DNA of 64,000 bases from Oscillatoriales cyanobacterium. Its GTDB lineage: Bacteria > Cyanobacteriota > Cyanobacteriia > Cyanobacteriales > Microcoleaceae. A model generated the notes under the pieces. That model was not told where the DNA came from. It ran no database searches and was given only the letters and a program-made list of their open reading frames with translations. The stretch lies in contig RDXH01000031.1 of assembly GCA_004292745.1 (NCBI GenBank), positions 1 through 64,000 on the forward strand, in the 5' to 3' direction. The position numbers and the translations under genes are program-made. Each line of letters starts with the position of its first letter. Position 1 is the stretch's first letter. Shown here one piece after another: positions 7,905 to 16,204 of this stretch.

Positions 7905-9956
7905 TTAATTTTTACCGTTTCCGGTAGTTAACAAAACCCGCTTTGCTAAAGGTTCTGGTACTTCCTGCAACCGATCGAATTCCCAGTGGAAAAAGCCGAC
8001 TCCCATGGTTTGCGATCGCAATTCGACGATAGAATCCTGCATTTCTGCTAGCGGCACATAAGCTGTAACTGTATCCCATCCTTTCCAGTTTGATTTGCTT
8101 TCGTAGCCGAGAATTTGACCGCGGCGACCGCTCACTAATTGCAGCACTTTTGAGGTAAACTCCTTGGGAGCGTGAATCTCCACTTTGGCGATCGGCTCTA
8201 GCAACACCGATTCACACTTCGCCATCCCCTCCTGCATCGCCAAACGCGCCGCCTGCTTGAAAGCTTGTTCGGAACTATCCACGCTGTGATAGGAACCGTT
8301 TGTCAGTGTCACAGCTACGTCTACCACAGGGAAACCGAGGGGGCCGCGATCGAGATATTCGCGCACCCCAATTTCTACACCGGGAATGTACTGTTTGGGG
8401 ACGACTCCACCGACGATGCGATCGCAGAAATTGAAGCCTTCTCCTCGTGGCTGCGGTTGAATGTCTAGGTAAACGTCACCAAATTGTCCATGGCCACCGC
8501 TTTGGTGTTTGTAGCGCCCGTGGATGGCTGATGCGGGTTTGCGGATGGTTTCTTTGTAGGGTACTTGTGGTAAGTGAGTTGTCATCGGCAAGTTATACTT
8601 GCGGCGCAATCTCTCTAAAGATACTTTTAGGTGAATTTCGCCTTGACCCCAAAGTATAATTTCGTGGGTGTCGCCGTGCTGTTGCCAAACTAAAGATGGG
8701 TCTTCTTCCAGGATTTTGGCTAGGGCGCTGGTCATTTTTACTTCGTCGTTGCGTTTTTCAGGCGCGATCGCCAAGGCGTACACTGGCGACAATATTTCGG
8801 CTTTTGGCAATGACTTGGTGCGATCGACTGTCAGGGTATCGCCTGTGTTTACGCCTTCTAGCCGTCCCAAAGCTACTATTTCCCCGGCCTTGGCATGGGT
8901 TAAGCTTTGGGTTTGCCAGCCGTTTAAACGGTACAAACCGTTAACTCGAATACCGTTCAAAGTTGCTCCATCTGCTAAGGTTCCCTGCCAAATTCTCACT
9001 AATGATAGTTTGCCACCCTGGGGTGTATAATAGGTTTTCAGGACTTGAACGGTGACTTTTTCATCACTTTGTATAACACCGCGCCTTTGGGCTGTTGTTT
9101 CTGGGGCGGGGGCTTCTCGCAGCAAAGCGGACAGTAATGGGCGCACCCCGAAATCTTGTTCTGCAATACCGATGAACACGGGAACGATTAAATCGGCACC
9201 CAATTCCATCTTTAAATCGCGGGTAATTTCTTCGGCGTCGGGGTTGATTTCTTCCAGCAATTCTGCAAGTAAATTATCATCAAAATTTGCTAATTCCTCC
9301 AGCATTTGTTGCCGCGCTTCGTTTTCTTGGGCTTTGAGGTGTTCCGGTAGCGGTACGGGATCGGCGGGGGCTCCTGGATGGTAGTGATAAGCTTGTTCGG
9401 TTACTAAGTCGATGAAACCGATGATTTTTTCGTTGTGTCCGATCGGATATTGGTGAGGTACGATCGGTCTACTAGAAATAGATTTGAGTGCGTTGATGAT
9501 GTTGGTAAAGTTGCTACCGCAAGTCGTTTCGTCGGTACAAGCGCGGTCTATTTTGTTGACAAAAACTAGGTGGGGAATTTCCCAATCATCGAGGAATTTA
9601 AACAGCGGCGCGAGGGTGAGAGTTCGATCGGTCACGGGTTCGCAAACTACTATGGCTGCGTCTACACCGATGAGTGCGTTGAGGGTTTCTTGAGCAAATT
9701 CGATGGACCCTGGACAGTCAAGAAATGTGAAGCGGACATTTTCGTATTCTGTGCTCGCGGCGTTCACTTCTGTGCTCATTTTGCGATCGCGCGCTTCGGG
9801 GGAACTATCACCTATTGTATTGCCATCTTTGGCATTACCTTTGCGGGTAATTGCCCCCGTCACCGATAGCAAACTCTCCAGCAGTGCGGTTTTACCGCTT
9901 AAATAAGGGCCAACAATTGCAATGTTCCGCGTGGCCCCAATGACTTTGTGGTTCAT
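7905..9956 (-). CDS. Elongation factor G-like GTPase (EF-G paralogue)
   Basis: A 683-residue translational-GTPase homologue with the five-domain EF-G layout. I chose the ATG at 9956 because GGAGG lies four bases upstream; an upstream in-frame ATG at 10016 would add 20 residues unlike the family. The GTPase motifs differ from canonical EF-G: G1 is GPYLSGKT (residues 16-23) rather than GHIDAGKT, G3 is DCPGS rather than DTPGH, and G4 is NKID. The G3 histidine used for GTP hydrolysis is therefore replaced by serine. Domains III-V are well preserved (for example the GGVVPKQYIPGVEIG stretch). It belongs to the EF-G-like second-copy family, not the essential fusA. A role in ribosome recycling or stress translation is inference. 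Confidence 0.9.
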   Translation of the reverse strand: MNHKVIGATRNIAIVGPYLSGKTALLESLLSVTGAITRKGNAKDGNTIGDSSPEARDRKMSTEVNAASTEYENVRFTFLDCPGSIEFAQETLNALIGVDAAIVVCEPVTDRTLTLAPLFKFLDDWEIPHLVFVNKIDRACTDETTCGSNFTNIINALKSISSRPIVPHQYPIGHNEKIIGFIDLVTEQAYHYHPGAPADPVPLPEHLKAQENEARQQMLEELANFDDNLLAELLEEINPDAEEITRDLKMELGADLIVPVFIGIAEQDFGVRPLLSALLREAPAPETTAQRRGVIQSDEKVTVQVLKTYYTPQGGKLSLVRIWQGTLADGATLNGIRVNGLYRLNGWQTQSLTHAKAGEIVALGRLEGVNTGDTLTVDRTKSLPKAEILSPVYALAIAPEKRNDEVKMTSALAKILEEDPSLVWQQHGDTHEIILWGQGEIHLKVSLERLRRKYNLPMTTHLPQVPYKETIRKPASAIHGRYKHQSGGHGQFGDVYLDIQPQPRGEGFNFCDRIVGGVVPKQYIPGVEIGVREYLDRGPLGFPVVDVAVTLTNGSYHSVDSSEQAFKQAARLAMQEGMAKCESVLLEPIAKVEIHAPKEFTSKVLQLVSGRRGQILGYESKSNWKGWDTVTAYVPLAEMQDSIVELRSQTMGVGFFHWEFDRLQEVPEPLAKRVLLTTGNGKN

Positions 9957-10131
9957 ATTGCCTCCGACTGAAAACAAGTTTTCAATTGCTCTAGAGTGGA
10001 TTAAATTGAATCTCATCTTCTAGACTGTTTCTAGGTAATTTTTGATTGCACTCTAGAGCAATTTTAGATTTTGGTATGATTCAATACTTTTGACCCTAGC
10101 GTGTTTTGGGTGACAAAACAAAAATTGTATT
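9957..10131. other. Intergenic region upstream of the EF-G-like gene
   Basis: AT-rich DNA with no gene. Two copies of a CTCTAGAG-containing segment (around 9991 and 10051, tctagagtg/ctctagagc) flank the first 20 codons of the longer frame; these could be an operator, but no factor is known to me. Confidence 0.3.
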
Positions 10132-10432
10132 TTTTCTTAATATTTTGATTTTTTAACCACAGAGAGCGCAGAGGAGGCGGAGAGGGGACTTATTATTCCT
10201 AGTTAGGCTGGATTTGATGTCGCTCTTGTTCTTATTTTGATTTTTTTTACCGCAGAGAGCGCAGAGAGCGCAGAGAGCGCAGAGGGGGACTTATTATTCC
10301 TAGTTAGGCTGGATTTGATGTCGCTCTTGTTCTTATTTTGATTTTTTTTACCGCAGAGAGCGCAGAGAGCGCAGAGGAGACGGAGAGGGGGACTTATTAT
10401 TCCTAGTTAGGCTGGATTTGATGTCGCTCTTC
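10132..10432. repeat. Three tandem ~100-bp direct repeats
   Basis: Three consecutive units begin near 10141, 10232 and 10333. Each runs from TTATTTTGATTTTTT through a variable number of GCAGAGAGC blocks to GACTTATTATTCCTAGTTAG and GATGTCGCTCTT. The 3' two-thirds of the units is essentially identical; they differ in the count of the 9-bp GCAGAGAGC sub-repeat (about one, three and two). The array sits between the EF-G-like gene and the end of coaT and contains no gene. Confidence 0.9.
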
Positions 10433-10449
10433 CTCTGCCTCGCATTTCT

Positions 10450-12363
10450 CTAATTTCTCAGCAATCGCAAGCCGCTTAATGTTACTATTACTGTAGAGCC
10501 TTCGTGACCGATGACACCTAAAGGCATGGTAATATTTCCGAGAAAGTTAGCTGCTAGTAACAGCATAATGCAACTGAGTGCAAAAACAATGTTTTGTTTG
10601 ACAACATTTTGAGCGCGACGGCCTAAAATAATTGCTTTTGCTAGCTGTTCCAATCGATCCGCCATTAATACGATATCCGCAGTTTCCAAAGCTACATCGC
10701 TGCCCGAAATTCCCATGGCAATTCCCACAGAGGCTTGAGCGAGGGCGGGGGCATCGTTGATGCCGTCTCCTACCATGGCGACGGTTTGATATTGTTTTTG
10801 CAGTTTTTGAATTACGGTTACTTTATCTTCTGGTAACAGTTCGGCATAGACTTCTTTGATGTCTAATTCGCTGGCTATGTATTGAGCTGTTTGCTGATTG
10901 TCTCCCGTCAGCATAATTATATGTTCTACGCCTAACTTGGTCAAGCGTTTGATGGTATTGGCTGCTTCGGGGCGGAGGGTGTCTGCTACAGCAATGATTC
11001 CCAACAGTTTATCGCCCAGACTCACCCAAACCACGGTTTTTCCTGCTGCTTGCAACTGCTGGCTGACTTGAGTTAACTCCCCAGTTGCTTTGACAAAATT
11101 AGCTTTACCAATTGAGATGATTTGGTTGTTGATTTTGCCGACAATTCCTTGGCCGACTTTGGCTTGAATTTCGGTGGCGACGGGAAGTGCTAATTGTTGC
11201 TTTTGGGCGGCTTGGACAATGGCAAGTGCGATCGCGTGTTCTGAGTAAGTTTCCAAAGCAGCGGCTAATTGCAACACTTCAGTTTCACTATATCCGGTGG
11301 CGGGGATAATTTGGATAACTTCCGGTTTTCCGGTAGTCAGAGTTCCTGTTTTATCAAAGGCGATCGCCCTGACTTTACCAATTATCTCTAACTGCGCGCC
11401 ACTTTTAAACAAAATTCCCTGTTTCGCCCCATTGGCAATTCCCGAAAGTAGGGCGGGCATAATCGAAGCCATCAGCGCGCAGGGGGAAGCCACTACTAGG
11501 AAAATTAATGCCCGATAGATTGTATCTTCCCAATTCCAACCGAAAATAAATGGTGGCAAAGTTGCCAACAGCAAGCCAATAATCACAATAAATCGAGCAT
11601 AACCACGCTCGAATTTTTCTACAAACATTTGAGAAGGAGGCGCTGCGGTTTGTGCTTGTTGTACCAGCATAATTACTCGCTGAATTAAACTGCTTTCTGG
11701 GGTTTTGTGAACTTCCACTTGTATCGCGCCGAAACCGTTAATTGTTCCGGCATAAACTTCATCGCCTGCTGTTTTTTCCACGGGCATAGATTCGCCGGTG
11801 ATTGAGGCTTGATTTAGGCTGCTAGCACCTTCTACAATTATCGCATCGGTGGGAATTATTTCTCCTGGCTTGACTAAAATGCGATCGCCAATTTGCAATT
11901 TATCGATCGCAATTTCCCGTTCATCGCCATCAAGCACCACCCTAGCAGTATCCGCAGTCAAACTCATCAAACTGCGGATGCTGCGTTCAGTCCGCTGCAT
12001 AGCATAACCTTCTAGGGCACCGCTAATCGCAAAGATTAAAATCAAAACAGCGCCGTCAACAATTAAATGATATTCATGCCGCCACAGCCCCAAACCGGCC
12101 GCCCCCAAAGCAGCCACAATCATTAGCAAATCGACATCTAATTCATGTTCTTGAAAAAGCGTCGTTAATCCTTCGCGGGCGCTGGAATAACCGCCGATGA
12201 CATAAGCAGCCGGGAGGATGAATATAGCCAAGCCCAACCAGCCTAGTTGCAGCGCTAGGGAACCCAAAATGACCAGAATTCCGCAGAGGGTGGCGGTTAA
12301 AGCGTCGGGATGTTCTTCTGCTAACTGGGAGATGCGAGAAATTGAGATGGAATTAGGAGTCAT
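10450..12363 (-). CDS. coaT: Cobalt-exporting P1B-4-type ATPase
   Basis: A 637-residue P-type ATPase of the inner membrane that exports divalent cobalt. Visible motifs are TGES (189-192, actuator), SPC (293-295, metal site), DKTGT (337-341, phosphorylated Asp), MLTGDN, GDGINDAPAL and a C-terminal HEGST. SPC together with HEGxT is the signature of the P1B-4 subgroup (Co/Zn) rather than copper CPC pumps. There is no N-terminal CxxC metal-binding domain. It is divergent from the cobalt sensor gene coaR across a 319-bp gap with a MerR-type operator, matching the known Synechocystis coaT/coaR arrangement. Expression is therefore expected to be cobalt-induced. Confidence in coaT is high on sequence plus context. 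Confidence 0.95.
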   Translation of the reverse strand: MTPNSISISRISQLAEEHPDALTATLCGILVILGSLALQLGWLGLAIFILPAAYVIGGYSSAREGLTTLFQEHELDVDLLMIVAALGAAGLGLWRHEYHLIVDGAVLILIFAISGALEGYAMQRTERSIRSLMSLTADTARVVLDGDEREIAIDKLQIGDRILVKPGEIIPTDAIIVEGASSLNQASITGESMPVEKTAGDEVYAGTINGFGAIQVEVHKTPESSLIQRVIMLVQQAQTAAPPSQMFVEKFERGYARFIVIIGLLLATLPPFIFGWNWEDTIYRALIFLVVASPCALMASIMPALLSGIANGAKQGILFKSGAQLEIIGKVRAIAFDKTGTLTTGKPEVIQIIPATGYSETEVLQLAAALETYSEHAIALAIVQAAQKQQLALPVATEIQAKVGQGIVGKINNQIISIGKANFVKATGELTQVSQQLQAAGKTVVWVSLGDKLLGIIAVADTLRPEAANTIKRLTKLGVEHIIMLTGDNQQTAQYIASELDIKEVYAELLPEDKVTVIQKLQKQYQTVAMVGDGINDAPALAQASVGIAMGISGSDVALETADIVLMADRLEQLAKAIILGRRAQNVVKQNIVFALSCIMLLLAANFLGNITMPLGVIGHEGSTVIVTLSGLRLLRN

Positions 12364-12396
12364 TGGAAAAATTTGATTTGGTAGAATGACTCCTGT

Positions 12397-12429
12397 AGCC
12401 TAAACCTTGACATTAATGTCAATGTCAAG
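12397..12429 (-). promoter_or_regulatory. coaT promoter with MerR-type operator
   Basis: On + strand 12406-12429 there is an inverted repeat with arms CTTGACAT and ATGTCAAG around eight bases. Read on the minus strand, TTGACA (12428-12423) is separated by exactly 20 bp from TAGGCT (12402-12397). MerR-family activators typically bind dyads between such over-spaced -35 and -10 boxes and untwist them on metal binding. The -10 is 34 bp from the coaT ATG. Assignment to CoaR is inference from the adjacent divergent gene. Confidence 0.8.
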
Positions 12430-12469
12430 AGTAAAACCCAACAAAATTACAAAACTCCATAACTACACG

Positions 12470-12652
12470 AATAAACGGAGGCCCCGGCGGTTAGAAACCG
12501 TAGAGTTTGCGGGCACACAAACAAACAGAGGCCCCGGCGGTTAGAAACCGCGGCTACACAAACAAAGTCCGCCTCCGCGGACTGGGATACCTGATTATTT
12601 CAACCTGCTTTCGGCAGGTTTCGTCTGTGTAGACGCGGTTTCAACCGCCGAG
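12470..12652. repeat. Dispersed palindromic repeat cluster (GGCGGTT family)
   Basis: Two direct copies of CCCCGGCGGTTAGAAACCG (from 12482 and 12532) are followed by three elements: a GTCCGC/GCGGAC hairpin (12567-12582), a CCTGC/GCAGG hairpin (12604-12618), and an inverted relative, CGGTTTCAACCGCCG (12636-12650). ACACAAACAAA links the pieces. The cluster resembles the small repeats scattered through Oscillatoriales genomes and lies in the coaR leader, so it may affect coaR transcript structure. Confidence 0.8.
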
Positions 12653-12682
12653 TCTCAACCACCCAGCCTCTTCTTTGAACTA

Positions 12683-13783
12683 ATGCCCAAATACCTAACA
12701 ATCAAACAACTTACAGAAGCAGTTCAAGGTGCTGTCACCCCCCGGATGGTGAGACATTATCACTCCTTGGGGCTGCTTTCTACCGCAGTGCGATCGACCT
12801 CTAACTACAGACTCTACACCCTCCGCGATGTGCAGAAACTGCAAAAAATTGTCGCACTCAAACAGCAAGGTTTTCAGCTTTCCCACATCCGCAAATTGTT
12901 AGAAACTGATGGGGATGCTTCCCCTGATGCGCTGATGGCGACTCTACAGCAACAGTATCTTTCTGTTACTGGGCAGATAGTTCGACTCCGACAAACGGCT
13001 TTAGCGCTGGAAGGTTTGCTGGGGCGGGATCTCTCCTGTCAAGCGGTGCAAGGGGAAGCATTGGCGGAAATGAGGCTGTTGCAGGTGGAAACTGAGGGGG
13101 GACTGGGTGAGTTGGAACAACTTTGGGAGAGTTGGGATGCTGTGGCGCATTCTCACCCGGAGAATTTTGAGGAATCTTTGCAGCATTTGTTGCCGGATTT
13201 GAGCGATCGCTCTGAAATTGAGGTAGACTTGCTTTCAAAACTGGTATTAGCTAGTGGTGATTGTTCCCTATTGCCGTTTGTGAAGTTGAGCGAAACTGCT
13301 ATTCAATCGGCACGGGAAACTTTAAAAAAGGGCTGTCAAATTGTGGCTGATGTGTCGCCAGTTTGTGCTGCTTTGGATGCTACTAGGTTAGCACAGTTGG
13401 GAACAAGTCTTGTCACTTTAATTGACGATCCACATATTAATGCTGCTGGGGAAGCGGAACAAGAATTTTGGCGAAAAAAAGCATGGTTTGAACAGTTGTT
13501 GCAAGTGGAAAAAGGATGTATATTGGTGATAGGATATGCGCCTTCTGTGTTAATGGCTGTCTGTGAGGCGATCGAGCTAGGGAAACTGCAACCGGCTTTG
13601 GTGATTGGTCTGCCGATCGGTTTTAGTCATGCTCCAGTGGCGAAACGGCTTTTAGTGCGATCGGGTGTTCCTTATATTACGACTGTGGGGACTTTTGGCG
13701 GTGGATTGTTGGCGGCGGTGGCTTTGAATGCTTTGGTTGAATCTTTGATTGAAAAGCCGAATTGTCATTGTCATCTCAAGTAA
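12683..13783 (+). CDS. coaR: Cobalt-responsive MerR-type activator with precorrin isomerase domain
   Basis: A 366-residue regulator. Residues 3-70 are a MerR winged-helix DNA-binding domain (YLTIKQL to HIRKLLE), followed by a dimerisation helix to ~120. Residues ~165-355 are a precorrin-8X methylmutase (CbiC/CobH)-like domain (for example VSPVCAALDATRL, GYAPSVLMAV, GLPIGFSHAP). The C-terminus ends Cys361-His362-Cys363, the metal motif known to be needed for cobalt sensing in Synechocystis CoaR. This fusion is diagnostic. The protein should bind the dyad in front of the divergent coaT and activate it in high cobalt, with the isomerase-like domain possibly sensing tetrapyrrole intermediates. 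Confidence 0.96.
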   Translation: MPKYLTIKQLTEAVQGAVTPRMVRHYHSLGLLSTAVRSTSNYRLYTLRDVQKLQKIVALKQQGFQLSHIRKLLETDGDASPDALMATLQQQYLSVTGQIVRLRQTALALEGLLGRDLSCQAVQGEALAEMRLLQVETEGGLGELEQLWESWDAVAHSHPENFEESLQHLLPDLSDRSEIEVDLLSKLVLASGDCSLLPFVKLSETAIQSARETLKKGCQIVADVSPVCAALDATRLAQLGTSLVTLIDDPHINAAGEAEQEFWRKKAWFEQLLQVEKGCILVIGYAPSVLMAVCEAIELGKLQPALVIGLPIGFSHAPVAKRLLVRSGVPYITTVGTFGGGLLAAVALNALVESLIEKPNCHCHLK

Positions 13784-13792
13784 AAATTACTT

Positions 13793-13913
13793 GGGTGCAT
13801 CTCTATTTTGCAAATATATTGGTATGGGCGAAGCATGACCGCAGACAATTTATTAGTGATAACCAGAGATTTACAGCGGTCATGCTTCGCCTATGCAAAA
13901 TCGGGATGCTCCC
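13793..13913. repeat. Nested palindromic element, family A copy 1
   Basis: A 121-bp element. Outer arms are GGGTGCATC...TTTTGCA and TGCAAAA...GATGCTCCC; inner 15-16 bp arms GGCGAAGCATGACCGC and GCGGTCATGCTTCGCC (13827-13891) enclose a 33-base loop starting AGACAATTT. The whole can fold into one long hairpin. Other copies lie at 24323-24443 and 30012-30110. It starts just after the coaR stop codon and could act as its terminator. Confidence 0.9.
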
Positions 13914-13952
13914 AATTACTTTCGACAAATCCCAAAATACAATCGAACCCGA

Positions 13953-16064
13953 TTACCATTTCCCCAAAGCCCCCCACACCATACCCGAAACCACCCCCCA
14001 AATCGCCCCCAAACCCGAACCAACGATCGCCCCCGCCACAGGAGCAAAATCTCCCACCACCCCAGGGTTGATAGCCGGAAACACTAACGACAAGCCCCCA
14101 CCCAACACCATACCGACGATCGCCCCCAAGAAACTGCCCCAAATCCCTCCCAAAAACCCCCCTCTCACCCCCGAAGGCTGAAACGACACCGGCAACTTCG
14201 GCGCAAACCCACAAAAACCCAACAAACTCCCAGAAACCGTACCACCAAGGGAACCCACCCCCGCCGCCACCATCGCCACCACCAACAACAAATTCGCAAA
14301 CTCATTCCCCGGAGTCATCGTCCCACTATATTGCTGCCAAACCACCAACCCCGAACCCAAACAAACACCAGCCAAAGTCCCCAAAAACGCCCCCCAGACC
14401 GCCCCCAAAAACGCTCCCCGCCGGCCCCAAACTCTCCCCATCGGCACTATCAGAGGAGGCTTAAAACTTGTCCAAACCAAGCCCCAGACAATACCCACCC
14501 CCACACCAGACCAAATTCCTCGGCCGATCGCCGGATTCTCACTAATCGCCCCAAACACCACACCCCCGATCGCCGCCAACACAAAAGCCCCCCACAAAGT
14601 CCCCACCAAAACACCCACCCACTTCCGCAAAATCTGATTCGGAGGTACAGCCAAAATGCCCCAAATCATCCCAAAAAAAGCGCCCCAAATCGAACCCACA
14701 AAAATCGCCCCCAAAATCGCCCCACCACCTGATGCGATCGCCGAAAATACCCCCGCCACCGCCGCCAAACACAAACCGCCCCAAACACCACCCCAACCTG
14801 CATCCTGAAATACCCGTTCCAACTTGCTAACAGGTACTGTCGCAGGCGGAGTCCGAGAAGACATCGGCATCGGCAACAGTGGCGGCTGGTATTGACCTAG
14901 AGACCGTGGCAGTCCCGTAGAAGGCTGTTGTCTGGATCTTGCGGTCTCCCGTACAACAGCGGGGGGTTTGGGCTTCTGACGCTGATTTTTCGCAGGCTGC
15001 AAGTTCACTCCGTTGCGGACTGCTTCCCGCGAGGGGAATGGATCGCGCCCTCTGAGCAGTTTTGCCCGATCGCACCAAGGACAGCGATTGAGATGATTGC
15101 CGTATTTATGTTGATTATTTTTGCTGCAAGTAATTAGAGCATCTTCCGCTTCCCGCAGCGCATTTACCCAAGTTTTGGCATCCGGGCGCGCCAAAGGACT
15201 GGTGTGCCCATCCTCAAAACAGCGGATAAACATCTGTCGCAGTCGGGGATGCAGCATTTCCCAAGCTGGTGCTGCGGGCATGGGGCGATAGGGAATTCGC
15301 TTGGTGCCAGAGGGGAAATGGCCCGATCGAATTCTCGCTTCTAAGGGCGGCGGTTCATCCGTACCGAGATAAACCCCCGAAAACGGGTGCGTACCTTCCA
15401 TCAGTAGTTGAAAAATCAGCACCGCTAAGCCGAACAAATCATGTTCTGGGGCTCTGTCAATATCCCGAAAAGTTTTTCCCTGCAATTCCGGTGGTGTAAA
15501 CTCTGGCTTCCCCACGGGACACCGATAAACGTAACCTGTATAGGGATCGCGTACTTGAAAGGAATCCGTATCTACCAAGGTTACTAAAGCTGTGTCGGTG
15601 ACGAGGATATTCGACTCATTCACATCGCCGATCACGTAACCCCGTACATGGAGGGCGTTGACGGCGGCTGCCAGATTTCGGGCGGTGCGATGCAGGTAAA
15701 GATAGTTAAATAGCGGTTTTTGTTCGCGACGGGTTTTGGGAGTGTAAAAAGTGTGAACTGGCGATACCTTGGTGACGCGGGGCATCACAAAACCGACGAT
15801 TTTTTCTCGCCCGCCCACAGTATGCAGTAAATCCAGTGGCCAAGCAATTGAAGCGTGTCCCGGTGCGGCGATCGGCGCATCTGGTGGCATACTGAACATG
15901 ACTGTGAGTTTGTCGCCGTCTTCTTCTGTCGGTCTGTGATAAATTTTTGCTACCAGGGACTGGTCTTGGGGGATGGGATAGATGCGACCTTCACCTCCAC
16001 TGGCGATCGCCGTGTTAGTGTCGATCGCGATCAGTTGTCCGCTAAATTGCCGCTGCAACTGCAT
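13953..16064 (-). CDS. Serine/threonine kinase with CPWC motif and Gly/Trp-rich membrane tail
   Basis: A 703-residue protein. The kinase domain covers ~15-320: glycine loop SGGEGRIYP (22-30), ATP-anchoring Lys40 (VAKIY), catalytic Asp147 and Asn152 in GDVNESN, and a metal Asp165 in VDTDSF replacing the usual DFG context. All key residues are present, so it is probably active. A zinc-ligand-like CPWC with nearby His follows at ~345. After a basic, proline-rich linker, residues ~418-703 are a hydrophobic, Gly- and Trp-rich repeat region (WGAF, GSIWG, GAVWG), probably many membrane helices. It is the kinase of a vWA/PP2C/kinase (TerY-P) triad on the same strand, with two extra genes between. Its substrates are unknown, the vWA protein being one candidate. 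Confidence 0.88.
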   Translation of the reverse strand: MQLQRQFSGQLIAIDTNTAIASGGEGRIYPIPQDQSLVAKIYHRPTEEDGDKLTVMFSMPPDAPIAAPGHASIAWPLDLLHTVGGREKIVGFVMPRVTKVSPVHTFYTPKTRREQKPLFNYLYLHRTARNLAAAVNALHVRGYVIGDVNESNILVTDTALVTLVDTDSFQVRDPYTGYVYRCPVGKPEFTPPELQGKTFRDIDRAPEHDLFGLAVLIFQLLMEGTHPFSGVYLGTDEPPPLEARIRSGHFPSGTKRIPYRPMPAAPAWEMLHPRLRQMFIRCFEDGHTSPLARPDAKTWVNALREAEDALITCSKNNQHKYGNHLNRCPWCDRAKLLRGRDPFPSREAVRNGVNLQPAKNQRQKPKPPAVVRETARSRQQPSTGLPRSLGQYQPPLLPMPMSSRTPPATVPVSKLERVFQDAGWGGVWGGLCLAAVAGVFSAIASGGGAILGAIFVGSIWGAFFGMIWGILAVPPNQILRKWVGVLVGTLWGAFVLAAIGGVVFGAISENPAIGRGIWSGVGVGIVWGLVWTSFKPPLIVPMGRVWGRRGAFLGAVWGAFLGTLAGVCLGSGLVVWQQYSGTMTPGNEFANLLLVVAMVAAGVGSLGGTVSGSLLGFCGFAPKLPVSFQPSGVRGGFLGGIWGSFLGAIVGMVLGGGLSLVFPAINPGVVGDFAPVAGAIVGSGLGAIWGVVSGMVWGALGKW

Positions 16065-16204
16065 AGAATTCCATATATATATCGATTCTATCGATTTGAG
16101 ATTTGGGATTTGGGATTTTTGATGGAAGCACTGACCCCACTGATAAATTTATTAACAGGCTCTTGAGGCCTATTCCACAATACTGCATTATTTGTTTTCT
16201 AGTT

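Noticed and set aside
14331-14732. Proline/histidine-rich frame opposite the kinase tail
   Set aside because: Shadow of the G-rich kinase coding strand; composition explained by the complementary C-rich strand.
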